Shown here: positions 16,175 to 24,978 of the stretch, in pieces | Layout: every line of letters starts with the position of its first letter | Position numbering within the stretch: position 1 is the stretch's first letter | Assembly: GCF_002968285.2 (NCBI RefSeq) | Contig: NZ_CP134400.1 | Coordinates: 1,550,001-1,614,000 of the forward strand | Origin: Mycobacterium sp. ITM-2016-00318 | GTDB taxonomy: Bacteria; Actinomycetota; Actinomycetes; Mycobacteriales; Mycobacteriaceae | Direction of reading: 5' to 3' | Length of the DNA stretch: 64,000 nucleotides | The notes under the pieces: model-generated | The model's database searches: none | Told to the model about the DNA's origin: nothing | The model's input: the letters and a program-made list of their open reading frames with translations, nothing else | Made by a program: the position numbers and the translations under genes

Positions 16175-18590
16175 AATCAGGTACCTCCCATTTGGTTGTT
16201 GTGTCGATGTGGTGCAGAAGCTTCGAGATGGTGATCAGGCCGGACTCCACCGAATCGGTACGAAAAACCGCCCGGGCGAACTCGGCGTTGGTGTGGGTCA
16301 TCGCGGAGAACTGTCGGCCGGGTTCGGCGATCTCCGAGAGAACCACGTCGGGATGTTCGAAGCGCTCCGGAGCTTCGGCGAGTAGCCCCGACACCGGAGA
16401 AATATTCAGCTGCCCCGCCAGTGAACGCTGATGCACCGAGGCGTGCCGGAAAGGAACCCCGCGCTGGGCGAGAATCGACTCCTCGACGAGGTTCACCCCG
16501 TAGGAGAGTTCGACCTCCTCCGGAATGGATCCGCCGCCGATTCGCGACCCCACTTCGCTGAACACCGGACCGTCGGGCGTCAGGAAGGCCTCGAGGTGGA
16601 ATGCGCCGTCGAAACCGGGAAGGCCGTCTTCCAATGCAGTCCTTGCCAGTTCGAGGATGGTCTGTGCCTCCGGGCTGTCGGCGGGAAGCATCACCGAGCC
16701 CATGTAGCCGCCGCCGAGGAAGTCCAGGTGCGTGTTGACATAGAGCGCGACAGCCGAGAACACAACGCGCCCGCCACGGCACACGCCGTCCACCCGGTAC
16801 TGTTCGCCGGGCTGAAACGCCTCGACCAGCCACGGATACGTTCGGCCTTGGTCGCTGAACGGACCGGTCCGCAGGAACGTGCGTAGTTCCTCGACATTGT
16901 CGAGTACGGACACGCCGGAGGAGCCGCGGCCGTGCGGTGGCTTGACGACGCACGGATAGCCGAGCTCGGCGACCGCGTCGTGCAGCTCGAGCGCGGACCG
17001 GACCTCGCGGTGCGGGGCCACCGCGATGTTCGCACGGCTCACCGCCGCCTTCATCACTGTCTTGTCTCGGAAGTGGAGCGCGTCGTCGGGGTACTGGCCG
17101 GGAATCCCTCTCCGGGAACGGATTTCAGCTGCTCGAAGGATGTCGGCTTCGGCCAGCACGATGATGCGCTGCAGACCGTGACGAACGACCATCTCGTCTG
17201 CGACCAGCGGAATCTCGTCGTCAGTCGTGTAATCGGAGAACTCGATCAGGTCGGCCAACCGGGTGGTGTCGACGTCAACGGGTCCTGAGGTGATCAAGAC
17301 CGATCCTGCGGGGACGACGTCGGCGAACCGCGTCCGTCCGAAGTGATTGATGACCTTGGCCGGACTCATGACCAGGACCGGAGCATCGGTCATGATCTGT
17401 CCCTTTGCGGCTGCGCAGGAGTCTTCCGCCCGTGTCCAGGCTTCCCGCATGTCGTCGCCAACGGTCAGCACGTAGCCATTGAGGTCCGAGGAATCGGTGA
17501 TGTCCGCGACGTCCTCGGGGCGATGTCGGCTTGGGCGCGCGACCCGCACCACTCCGGCACGTCCGTCGATCCCATCGACATACGCCGGGTCTGCCCAGTC
17601 CAGCTTCCGCATGGCGGCGGCGCCGTGCCGGTGGCCGGGTTCGGGCGCTGGGAGACCGAGGACCGCGAAGATGGTCTCGGTAGCGAAATGGCGCCCTGTC
17701 GTCAACTGGGTGAGTTCCCAGATCTGGTCGCCGCCGAATCGGGTATGGGTCTCGATCAGTCCGATGTTGAGGCCGTCGACCATCACCTCGGTGTGACTCG
17801 GTCCTGTGCGGTGCCCGATCGCATCGAGGATCTGCACCGTTCGGTTCACTACGGCTTCTCGTTGATTCGAGCCAAGCTCCGCAGGCTGCCAGTGGCCGAG
17901 TTCGACGAATTCCGGTTCCCCGGTGGTGAATTTCCCTGTGATGGCGAGGATTTCGTGACGCCCGTCGACACTCATCGCTTCGACGCTGAACTCATCGCCG
18001 GGCAACACCGCCTCGGCGATCACCGCGTTCTCCGGATTGTCCACGAGTGCCCACCATTTGAGCCCTGCGATCGAGTCCCATGCTGCACGTAGATCTGCGT
18101 CGTCGCGGATCAACCGCACGCCGGCGCTGCCGGCGCCGGTGACGGGCTTGAACACGATGGGAGCGTCCGACAACGCTTTACGGAACTCCAGGATCTCGTC
18201 GAAGCTGCGGCACAGGCGCCACGGTTGTTGGTGAACTCCATGGCTTTCCAGCGCCTGTCGGGTGAGTGCCTTGTTATGGGCGGTGCGGACGGCGTCAACC
18301 GGGTTCGACGGAATGCTCAGCGCGTCGGCGGCGACGGCTGCGGCCAGGATGGCGGATTCGAGGAAACACACCAGCGCGGTGACGGGTGATTCTTGGTGCA
18401 TCGGCCGCAGCAAGTCGATGAGGGAGTCCGCCGAGATCTCGGGTACCTCGATGAACCGATCGACCGCGGAGCGCTGGAAATCGGTGGCCCGATCCGGTGT
18501 CTGGATCAGCGTGATGGTGGTGTCGGGCGGGCGCACCACCGGCAGGCTGGAGTCATTGCCGCTGATGACGACGAGATGGAGGGTATTCAT
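16158..18590 (-). CDS. Double ATP-grasp ligase (two complete ATP-grasp modules in one frame)
   Basis: 810 residues. Module 1 (about 1-399) has HNKALTRQALESHGV, IVFKPVTGAGSAGVRL (ATP lysine near 148) and GLIETHTRFGGDQIWE (metal ligands near 280-288). Module 2 (about 400-810) has RDKTVMKAAVSRANI, CVVKPPHGRGSSGVSV and VFSEVGSRIGGGSIPEE. Both look active and resemble amino-acid ligases. The join falls at GQIMTDAPVLVMSP. The Met there (codon 17391-17393) has AAAGGG seven to nine bases upstream, so a separate second product is possible. ATG 18590 starts two bases after the FAD gene's stop. It probably forms two successive amide bonds. Confidence 0.85.
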   Translation of the reverse strand: MNTLHLVVISGNDSSLPVVRPPDTTITLIQTPDRATDFQRSAVDRFIEVPEISADSLIDLLRPMHQESPVTALVCFLESAILAAAVAADALSIPSNPVDAVRTAHNKALTRQALESHGVHQQPWRLCRSFDEILEFRKALSDAPIVFKPVTGAGSAGVRLIRDDADLRAAWDSIAGLKWWALVDNPENAVIAEAVLPGDEFSVEAMSVDGRHEILAITGKFTTGEPEFVELGHWQPAELGSNQREAVVNRTVQILDAIGHRTGPSHTEVMVDGLNIGLIETHTRFGGDQIWELTQLTTGRHFATETIFAVLGLPAPEPGHRHGAAAMRKLDWADPAYVDGIDGRAGVVRVARPSRHRPEDVADITDSSDLNGYVLTVGDDMREAWTRAEDSCAAAKGQIMTDAPVLVMSPAKVINHFGRTRFADVVPAGSVLITSGPVDVDTTRLADLIEFSDYTTDDEIPLVADEMVVRHGLQRIIVLAEADILRAAEIRSRRGIPGQYPDDALHFRDKTVMKAAVSRANIAVAPHREVRSALELHDAVAELGYPCVVKPPHGRGSSGVSVLDNVEELRTFLRTGPFSDQGRTYPWLVEAFQPGEQYRVDGVCRGGRVVFSAVALYVNTHLDFLGGGYMGSVMLPADSPEAQTILELARTALEDGLPGFDGAFHLEAFLTPDGPVFSEVGSRIGGGSIPEEVELSYGVNLVEESILAQRGVPFRHASVHQRSLAGQLNISPVSGLLAEAPERFEHPDVVLSEIAEPGRQFSAMTHTNAEFARAVFRTDSVESGLITISKLLHHIDTTTKWEVPDYVASA

Positions 18591-18591
18591 G

Positions 18592-20082
18592 TCAGGCCGC
18601 CGTGCTTGTCGTCGGCGCGCGGAAGTGAGTTCGAGAGGTGATGGCATCGGCGATCGTCTGAGCAGCATGGCTGGCCTGTCGGACGACCACATCGAGTGCG
18701 GAAACGGTGAAATAGCTGGCAGCAGACACCTGGCCGACGAGCAGGAGGTCGTCGCGTGGCCCGCCTCCTGGGATCAGGGCCCTGCACGTCGCAGGATCGA
18801 CTAAGCCGTGGCCCTCGTCATCACAATCGACCAGGCCCGACTTGACGAGGTCGGCAACTAGTTCGGGGCCATCCGCCAGGATCGATGACTGTCCGTGCGC
18901 GGGTATCACGCGGTCGACACCCAGGTCGGTGAGGATTCGGTCGAGGCCTTTGTCATTGGCGTCCACTCCTGCATGCAGAATCAGGCGCCCGGCGTCCTGC
19001 ATGGCGCGAAGCTGACGCCAGCGGCTCAACGGGATCCTGACCCGGTATCGGAACCACTTCGATCCCAGCGATGCACGAAGCGCTGTCCTTTCCCGCTGGG
19101 GGAGCAGGGCGAAGGCGCAGTTGAGGGCGTGATTGGTGGCGCTGAGTGTGTGATGGCAGGCGAGGTCGGCCGGATCGGCCAGCGGGTCTGACCAGTGGGC
19201 GGCGTGGGCGGCGTCATCGAGGACATCTGAAAGCGAGAATCCGAACCGGCCGAGTTCGTGCTCGAGCAGCCCGAGCACCGAATCCGCTGTCAGCTCGTTT
19301 TCCAGCCCGAGCCCGATGACCGCGTCCTCAGTGAGATGCTCTGGCGCATCGGCGATCTGCGTCGCCTCGACCTGAATGCGGGGCAGGGTGCCGGTGCGGG
19401 AGAGCAGATGAACGATTGTCTCGCCATCGTCGAGCGCACAGGCGACGTCCACGGCGGTGAGACCGCTGCCGAGGACCGCAACCTCACGCTCACCGCCGAC
19501 TCGGGCCCGCAGGCCACTGAGCGGGTAGGGGTCGACGATGGCGTGGGAGGTCGCGGGCGGGGACGGGGACCACACACCGGGAGCGACGACTGTGATGTCT
19601 GCCGGCGGCAGATCGGCTGTGTCACCCACGACCGACATTCCGTCGGCTCGGGGCTCGATGGTTCGGGCGTGCATAGGGTAGAGCCGGACGCGGACCCCGC
19701 AGTCGCGCAAACGAGTTATTGCCTTCGCCAGGGTCGCCGCCAGGTAGTCGCCGTAGACGGACCGCGGCATCGGCATTTCGTCCAAGCTGGTCGAGGGGCT
19801 ACCGCAGCCGTCCAGCCAGCCCCGGAATGAATGAAGCGACGGAGACAGCGCCTCCAGCCGGTTTTGAGAGGTGTTCACCGCAGCGGCGGGCAAGTCACTA
19901 CCGAAAGCGCTGCCGCGTCCGAGGTTGTCTGGGCGGTCGACGACGTCCAGTGCCAGTCCGCTCCAGGAGCTGTCTGCAAGCTCCGCGAGTCGACTGACTG
20001 TGAGGGTGCCTCCGACACCGATTCCGACGAAAGCGATGCGCCCGACGCTTGCCGTGTCCACCGTCGCAAGCCCGATCGTCAT
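18592..20082 (-). CDS. FAD/NAD(P)-binding protein, NAD_binding_9 (FixC-like) type, first gene of the ATP-grasp operon
   Basis: 496 residues. Dinucleotide loop FVGIGVGGTL at residues 18-27 and a second one, VAVLGSGLTAVD, around 201-212. The pattern of an N-terminal Rossmann motif followed by NLGRGSAFG is typical of the FAD-NAD(P)-binding family whose members occur in siderophore and natural-product loci. It is probably a flavin oxidoreductase or monooxygenase that prepares a building block, for example by amine oxidation; the reaction is unknown. It is the promoter-proximal gene; the operon continues with one base between its stop and the next ATG. Confidence 0.8.
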   Translation of the reverse strand: MTIGLATVDTASVGRIAFVGIGVGGTLTVSRLAELADSSWSGLALDVVDRPDNLGRGSAFGSDLPAAAVNTSQNRLEALSPSLHSFRGWLDGCGSPSTSLDEMPMPRSVYGDYLAATLAKAITRLRDCGVRVRLYPMHARTIEPRADGMSVVGDTADLPPADITVVAPGVWSPSPPATSHAIVDPYPLSGLRARVGGEREVAVLGSGLTAVDVACALDDGETIVHLLSRTGTLPRIQVEATQIADAPEHLTEDAVIGLGLENELTADSVLGLLEHELGRFGFSLSDVLDDAAHAAHWSDPLADPADLACHHTLSATNHALNCAFALLPQRERTALRASLGSKWFRYRVRIPLSRWRQLRAMQDAGRLILHAGVDANDKGLDRILTDLGVDRVIPAHGQSSILADGPELVADLVKSGLVDCDDEGHGLVDPATCRALIPGGGPRDDLLLVGQVSAASYFTVSALDVVVRQASHAAQTIADAITSRTHFRAPTTSTAA

Positions 20083-20384
20083 CGTGTTCCCCTCGTGGTC
20101 TTTTGGGCGTTCGTAGCCATGAGGGAAATAGTCGTGATTAGCGAATCGCTCCGTAATCCTCGCGAAGCCAGATTCCTCTACAGAATGGGAAAGGGTTTTC
20201 TATCCGACGGGTAAGGAAGCGCGGCTTCGCTCCCGCGGAAGTCGATGAATCGTGCGGGCTTCCGTACTCCCGCGCGAACGCGTGACGACCACGGCTACCG
20301 ATCTGAATAGCCAAGCGCCGCAGTCAAGTCGAGGCCAGCGTGCGACTCAGCGCCGCGATGATGACGTCGGCAGGTGGTTGACCG
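20083..20384. promoter_or_regulatory. Upstream region of the ATP-grasp operon
   Basis: About 300 bases without an accepted gene between the operon start (20082) and the end of a membrane-protein gene. It should contain the operon promoter. Part of it (20105-20215) is less GC-rich than the neighbourhood, consistent with a promoter. No palindromic operator was recognised. Confidence 0.4.
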
Positions 20385-20891
20385 CTACGGCCCGGCCCGG
20401 CCCGGCGCCATGGCTCGGGCGGCCCATGCGGCGGCAGCGGCAGAGAGGACGTGCCAGGCGCCGTGGTACTGCCAGAGGCTGTCCGGTCGGCACAAGGGCG
20501 ACCCGGTGCGCCCTGCGGCGTAGGCGGCCAATCCCAGCGCAAAGACCCCGGCCGCCGCCGCCCATACCGAGCGCCACTGCCGGCGCCCGCTCCAGACAAG
20601 CCCGGCGAGGTACACCGCTCCCACGGCGACGATCGGCCAGTCGTGGGCCATGCCCGCCCATGACGGCTGGGGCCCGTGGAAGACGAAGCTGCCTGCCCCG
20701 ACCGCCATCAGCGCCACGCCCGCAGCCTCAGCCAGCGGTGCTCTCAACCGCATCGCCCAGCACAGCACGGCGATCCCGGCGACGACGTAGGCCAGGCTGG
20801 TGGCGGCCAAGACGGGCTGCGCCAGCGCGCCGTCAGCGATGCGCTCGCAGTCCGAGTGACCGAAACCTGTGGGAGCGCTCAAGACCTGCAT
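20385..20891 (-). CDS. Multi-pass membrane protein with ceramidase-like (CREST) residues
   Basis: 168 residues, about six hydrophobic helices. The conserved set of the alkaline ceramidase/PAQR (CREST) hydrolases can be placed: Ser-x3-His in GSFVFHGP, an Asp in MAHDWPIV, and His-x3-His in YHGAWHVLS. In that superfamily these residues hold a catalytic zinc. ATG 20891 (MQVLSAPTGFGHSDCERI) is preferred to upstream in-frame starts because it gives a short N-terminus before the first helix. It diverges from the Lnt-like gene with 98 bases between starts. Substrate unknown; a lipid amide or ester is expected from the family. Confidence 0.6.
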   Translation of the reverse strand: MQVLSAPTGFGHSDCERIADGALAQPVLAATSLAYVVAGIAVLCWAMRLRAPLAEAAGVALMAVGAGSFVFHGPQPSWAGMAHDWPIVAVGAVYLAGLVWSGRRQWRSVWAAAAGVFALGLAAYAAGRTGSPLCRPDSLWQYHGAWHVLSAAAAAWAARAMAPGRAGP

Positions 20892-20989
20892 GGGCGACCC
20901 ACGGTAGCGCGCATCGCTTCGCGAATTCGAGAGCCGGTCCTTCGAATCGCGGCAATCGGCAACCGCCAACCGGCAAACTTGGTCTCCTG

Positions 20990-22537
20990 ATGTCATTGCG
21001 GAGCGTCCGCCTGATCGCGCACGCGGGCCGAACGTGGGCGGGCCTCACGGCGGCATTGGTTCTCGGCGCGCTGCCGGCGCTTGCGTTTCCCGCGCCATCG
21101 TGGTGGTGGCTGGCGTGGTTCGGCTTTGTTCCGCTGCTGTTGGTGGTGCGCGCCGCCCCGACCGCCCGAGGGGCGGCCGGGCGCGCGTTGTGCGGTATGG
21201 CCGGGTACATTCTGGCCACCCAGTACTGGCTGTTGCCGAGTGCGGGACCGCTGCTCATCGTCATGGCGATCGGACTTGGCGCGCTGTGGCTGCCGTGGGG
21301 ACTGGCCGCCTATCTGCTTCTGCGCGAACCGATTACGGTCCGCGGGACTCTCGAGGCCATGGTGGTGTTGCCGAGTGCCTGGGTAGCGGCCGAAGCGGTT
21401 CGATCCTGGCCGAGTCTGGGTGGTCCATGGGCAACGCTCGGCGCGTCGCAGTGGAATCAGCCGGCCACGCTGGCCTCGGCCTCACTCGGCGGCGTGTGGT
21501 TGACGAGTTTCCTGATCGTCGGCGCGAACACCGCCATCGTCAGTGTGATCCTTAACCGGCGCTTGTCCGCCCGCCTCATCGCCGCAACGGTGGCAGTGGC
21601 ATGTGCGGGTCTCGGCCCGGCATGGTTCTGGCTGGGACCGGCGCCTCCTGATGGGTCGACGGTGCGGGTGGCGCTCGTTCAGCCGGGCAATATCGAGGAC
21701 TCGGCCGCCCGTCAGGCGGCTGGGGAAGCGCTGACCGCGGATCTGGCGGGCCGACGACTCGACCTGGTCGTCTGGGGTGAGAGCAGCGTCGGGGTCGATC
21801 TCACCGGTCAGCCGGCGGCGATGGCGCTATTGGCGGACCTGTCCCGGCGGGTCGGCGCGGACCTGCTCGTCAACGTCGACGCCCGTCATCGCACGGGCGG
21901 AATTTACAAGTCGTCGGTCCTGATAGGACCGAACGGATCGCGCGGCGCCTATTCGAAGACGCGGCTTGTGCCATTTGGCGAGTACGTACCGCTTCGGCCG
22001 CTGCTCGCATGGGCCACCCGGCACACCAAGGCGGCGGCCGAGGACCGACAACGCGGCAGCGGTCAAGTCGTGTTGCACACCGGACGGCTGCGGGGAAGCG
22101 ACGCGGAAACACTTGTCGAAGGACTCGCAATCGGACCGCTGATCAGTTTCGAGACAACCTTCTCCGACCTTCCTCGCCGGGAGGTGCAACGCGGCGCGCA
22201 GCTGCTGGTGTATCAAAGTTCCACCTCGTCGTTCCAGGGAACTTGGGCGCAGCCACAGTTGGCCAGCCAGGCCGCGGTGCATGCCGCGGAGGTGGGCCAC
22301 CCGGCAGTGCACACCGGTTTGTCAGGCGTCAGCGCGGCCTTTGACGCACGAGGCCGACAACTTGCGTGGTACGCCGCCACCGAACGCGGCGCGATCGTCG
22401 TAGATGTGCCGCTCGGATCACGCACCACCGCTTTCCAACGGCTCGGGAATTGGGTGTGGGGGTTGGCGTTTTCGATCCTCGCCGGCGCAGGCATCGTCGC
22501 GACCATGCGGTCCGGCCGACAGACATCTGCTGGCTGA
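20990..22537 (+). CDS. Apolipoprotein N-acyltransferase (Lnt)-like protein, catalytic Cys replaced
   Basis: 515 residues: about seven N-terminal membrane helices (to about 215), then a nitrilase-like domain. Nitrilase-fold signatures are present: VRVALVQPGNI, VVWGESSVGVDL (Glu) and AYSKTRLVPFGEYVPL (Lys). The nucleophile position, normally Cys in I-C-Y-E, reads PLISFETTFSD, so Ser replaces Cys. Lnt N-acylates the terminal Cys of lipoproteins; this protein may be a second, altered paralogue with another acyl transfer role, or be inactive. ATG 20990 is chosen because it starts the first helix; the frame is open further upstream but without homology. Confidence 0.72.
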   Translation: MSLRSVRLIAHAGRTWAGLTAALVLGALPALAFPAPSWWWLAWFGFVPLLLVVRAAPTARGAAGRALCGMAGYILATQYWLLPSAGPLLIVMAIGLGALWLPWGLAAYLLLREPITVRGTLEAMVVLPSAWVAAEAVRSWPSLGGPWATLGASQWNQPATLASASLGGVWLTSFLIVGANTAIVSVILNRRLSARLIAATVAVACAGLGPAWFWLGPAPPDGSTVRVALVQPGNIEDSAARQAAGEALTADLAGRRLDLVVWGESSVGVDLTGQPAAMALLADLSRRVGADLLVNVDARHRTGGIYKSSVLIGPNGSRGAYSKTRLVPFGEYVPLRPLLAWATRHTKAAAEDRQRGSGQVVLHTGRLRGSDAETLVEGLAIGPLISFETTFSDLPRREVQRGAQLLVYQSSTSSFQGTWAQPQLASQAAVHAAEVGHPAVHTGLSGVSAAFDARGRQLAWYAATERGAIVVDVPLGSRTTAFQRLGNWVWGLAFSILAGAGIVATMRSGRQTSAG

Positions 22538-22779
22538 AGGAGTCGCCTACGTGTGAACTCGGACGTAGCCGGGTACTGAGTGCACAGGTGTACGCCGAAT
22601 GGTGACTGGAACGTGAAACATAGGGAGCCGACTGTGGCTGCGACGCTACGGGGCTTCGTGCGGTGGAATGTCAAGCCCGCCCACATGTCGACGGCGCCAC
22701 GACGCCAGTGGTGCGGATGCGGTGCTTCACCTGGTCGACAACATCGATTCGGCGGCAGCGACGTCATCGGCAACCGGAA

Positions 22780-24483
22780 ATGACACTGTCGCAACAGACT
22801 TGGTGGAAGCCTGCCGTGGTTTACCAGATTTATCCGCGCAGTTTTTCCGACTCGAACGCTGACGGATTCGGTGATGTCGGCGGCATCATCGGGCGGCTCG
22901 ACTATCTGCGGGAGCTCGGGGTTGACGTGATCTGGTTGTCACCGGTCTACCGTTCACCGCAGATCGACAACGGCTACGACATCAGCGACTACCGCGACAT
23001 CGATCCGCTGTTCGGCACGCTGGCCGAGTTCGACACGCTGCTCGCCGAAGTGCACGAACGGGGCATGAAGTTGGTGATGGACCTGGTGGTCAACCACACC
23101 TCGGACGAGCACTCCTGGTTCGTCGAGTCGCGGTCGTCCCGCGACGACCCGAAGCGGGCTTGGTACATCTGGCGGGACGCCCGCGACGGTGTCGAGCCGA
23201 ACAATTGGGGCTCACTGTTCGGGGGATCGGCGTGGGCGTGGGACCAGGCCACCGAGCAGTATTACCTGCATCTGTTCGACGGTAAGCAACCGGACTTGAA
23301 CTGGGAGAACCGTGAGGTGCGAGAGGCCGTGCACGACATCATGCGGTGGTGGCTCGACCGCGGCGTCGACGGCTTCCGGATGGATGTCATCAACTTCATC
23401 TCCAAGGCAGAGGGACTTCCCGACGCACCGGCGATCCCGGGCCAGCGATTCGTCAGCGCCATGGACCTGTTCGTCGACGGGCCGCACGTGCATGACTACC
23501 TGGCCGAAATGACCCGGGAGGTTTTCGCCGGCCGCGACGGCGAGTTCATCACAATCGGCGAGATGCCGGGCGTGACACCCGAACAAGCGCGGCTGTACAC
23601 CGATCCGGCTCGAGGTGAGTTGAACATGGTTTTTCAGTTCGAGCACGTGTCCGTCGATCAGGGCCCGGCGGGCAAATTCGACTATCGCGGTCTCGACTTG
23701 GTCGTCCTGAAGAATGCGCTTCATCGGTGGCAGAAGGCGTTGGCCGACACGGGATGGAACAGCCTGTATTGGAACAACCACGACCAGCCACGCGTGGTGT
23801 CCCGGTTCGGCGACGACGACCCCGACTACTGGGCTGCTTCGGCGAAGGCGCTCGCGACCATTCTGCACGGCATGCGTGGCACCCCGTTCGTCTATCAAGG
23901 CGAGGAACTCGGAATGACGAACTACCCGTTCCGGAATCCGCAGGACCACAAGGACCTTGAGGCCGTGAACTACTACAACAGCGTCGTCGGACTCGGCGGC
24001 GACGAACGTGCGGCACTGGCCGGCCTGGCCAAGATCAGCCGCGACAACGCCCGCACACCAATGCAATGGGGCGCAGGACCAAGCGCCGGCTTCACCACCG
24101 GCGATTCATGGCTGCCCATCAACCCCAACTACACGTGGCTGAATGCCGCAGCGCAGATCCACGCACCCGACTCAGTGTTCGCGCACTACCAGGCACTGAT
24201 CCGGCTCCGCCACGCACTACCGATCCTGGTGGACGGCGACTTCACGCCGCTGATGGCCGAAGACCCGACGATCTGGGCGTACGCCAGAACCAGCCCGAAC
24301 TCACGACTCCTCGTGATCGCCAACTGCGGACGTGAACCCCGGACCGTCGAACTAGGCCCAGACTGGGTCGACGGGAAACTGCTGCTCGGCAACCTGCCTC
24401 AGATCCCGGCCACGACGACGTCATCGTCCCTCGACTTGGCCGGCTGGGACGCACGCATCTATTCTCTGGTGACTCCACAATGA
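22780..24483 (+). CDS. Glycoside hydrolase family 13, alpha-glucosidase / oligo-1,6-glucosidase type
   Basis: 567 residues. GH13 conserved regions occur in order: DLVVNHTSDEHSWF (region I), DGFRMDVINF with the nucleophile Asp (region II), TIGEMPG with the acid/base Glu (region III) and YWNNHDQPR (region IV). LYWNNHDQPRVVSRFGDD is typical of alpha-1,6- and alpha-1,4-glucosidases acting on short oligosaccharides, and the opening WWKPAVVYQIYPRSFSDSN fits the same subfamily. ATG 22780 is selected by that family start. Its stop overlaps the next gene (ATGA). Cytoplasmic maltodextrin or isomaltose use is the likely role. Confidence 0.9.
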   Translation: MTLSQQTWWKPAVVYQIYPRSFSDSNADGFGDVGGIIGRLDYLRELGVDVIWLSPVYRSPQIDNGYDISDYRDIDPLFGTLAEFDTLLAEVHERGMKLVMDLVVNHTSDEHSWFVESRSSRDDPKRAWYIWRDARDGVEPNNWGSLFGGSAWAWDQATEQYYLHLFDGKQPDLNWENREVREAVHDIMRWWLDRGVDGFRMDVINFISKAEGLPDAPAIPGQRFVSAMDLFVDGPHVHDYLAEMTREVFAGRDGEFITIGEMPGVTPEQARLYTDPARGELNMVFQFEHVSVDQGPAGKFDYRGLDLVVLKNALHRWQKALADTGWNSLYWNNHDQPRVVSRFGDDDPDYWAASAKALATILHGMRGTPFVYQGEELGMTNYPFRNPQDHKDLEAVNYYNSVVGLGGDERAALAGLAKISRDNARTPMQWGAGPSAGFTTGDSWLPINPNYTWLNAAAQIHAPDSVFAHYQALIRLRHALPILVDGDFTPLMAEDPTIWAYARTSPNSRLLVIANCGREPRTVELGPDWVDGKLLLGNLPQIPATTTSSSLDLAGWDARIYSLVTPQ

Positions 24484-24959
24484 ATCGGCATGAGCGTGAC
24501 CGCGACGAATCCGGCCGGCCCAGGAGCGGTCGACCTCGCGACGCCCTCGGTCGACCACTTCCGCTGGGCAGCGAAGGCGTTCCGCGCATTCCGGATGACC
24601 TCGAGTTGCCGCCGGCCGAAACCCTGGCCTTTGCTCAAGATCTGCTGGACCGGGGCCTGGCGTTCAACGCGCACGAAGTGCTCGAGGCCGCATGGAAGAA
24701 CGGCCCGGACGACGAGAAGGAACTGTGGCGAGCACTGGCCCAGCTCGCGGTCGGCATCACGCATGTCCAGCGCGGCAACGGCGACGGGGCGGTCGCCTTA
24801 CTTCGCCGCGCGTGGGCGGGCCTTACCCTCGACGGCACGGCCCCGTACGACATCGACGTTGCAGGCTTGGCCGACTACGCGGACGTGCTGATCGACGACC
24901 TCGCGGCGAATGCCGCGATAACACCGGAACGCCTGAGACCGCGTCTGGTCCGCAAGTGA
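24480..24959 (+). CDS. DUF309 family protein
   Basis: 159 residues. The family motif is visible as LLDRGLAFNAHEVLEAAWK (His-x-x-x-Glu-x-x-Trp), followed by ELWRALAQLAVGITHVQRGN, both alpha-helical. The N-terminal 40 residues are Arg/Gly-rich and probably disordered. DUF309 proteins are small helical bundles of unknown function, with a His and a Glu that could bind metal. The start overlaps the GH13 stop by four bases, so the two are co-translated; the following flavoprotein starts 19 bases after this stop. Confidence 0.78.
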   Translation: MNRHERDRDESGRPRSGRPRDALGRPLPLGSEGVPRIPDDLELPPAETLAFAQDLLDRGLAFNAHEVLEAAWKNGPDDEKELWRALAQLAVGITHVQRGNGDGAVALLRRAWAGLTLDGTAPYDIDVAGLADYADVLIDDLAANAAITPERLRPRLVRK

Positions 24960-24978
24960 GTGTGAGAGGAGCTCGCCA

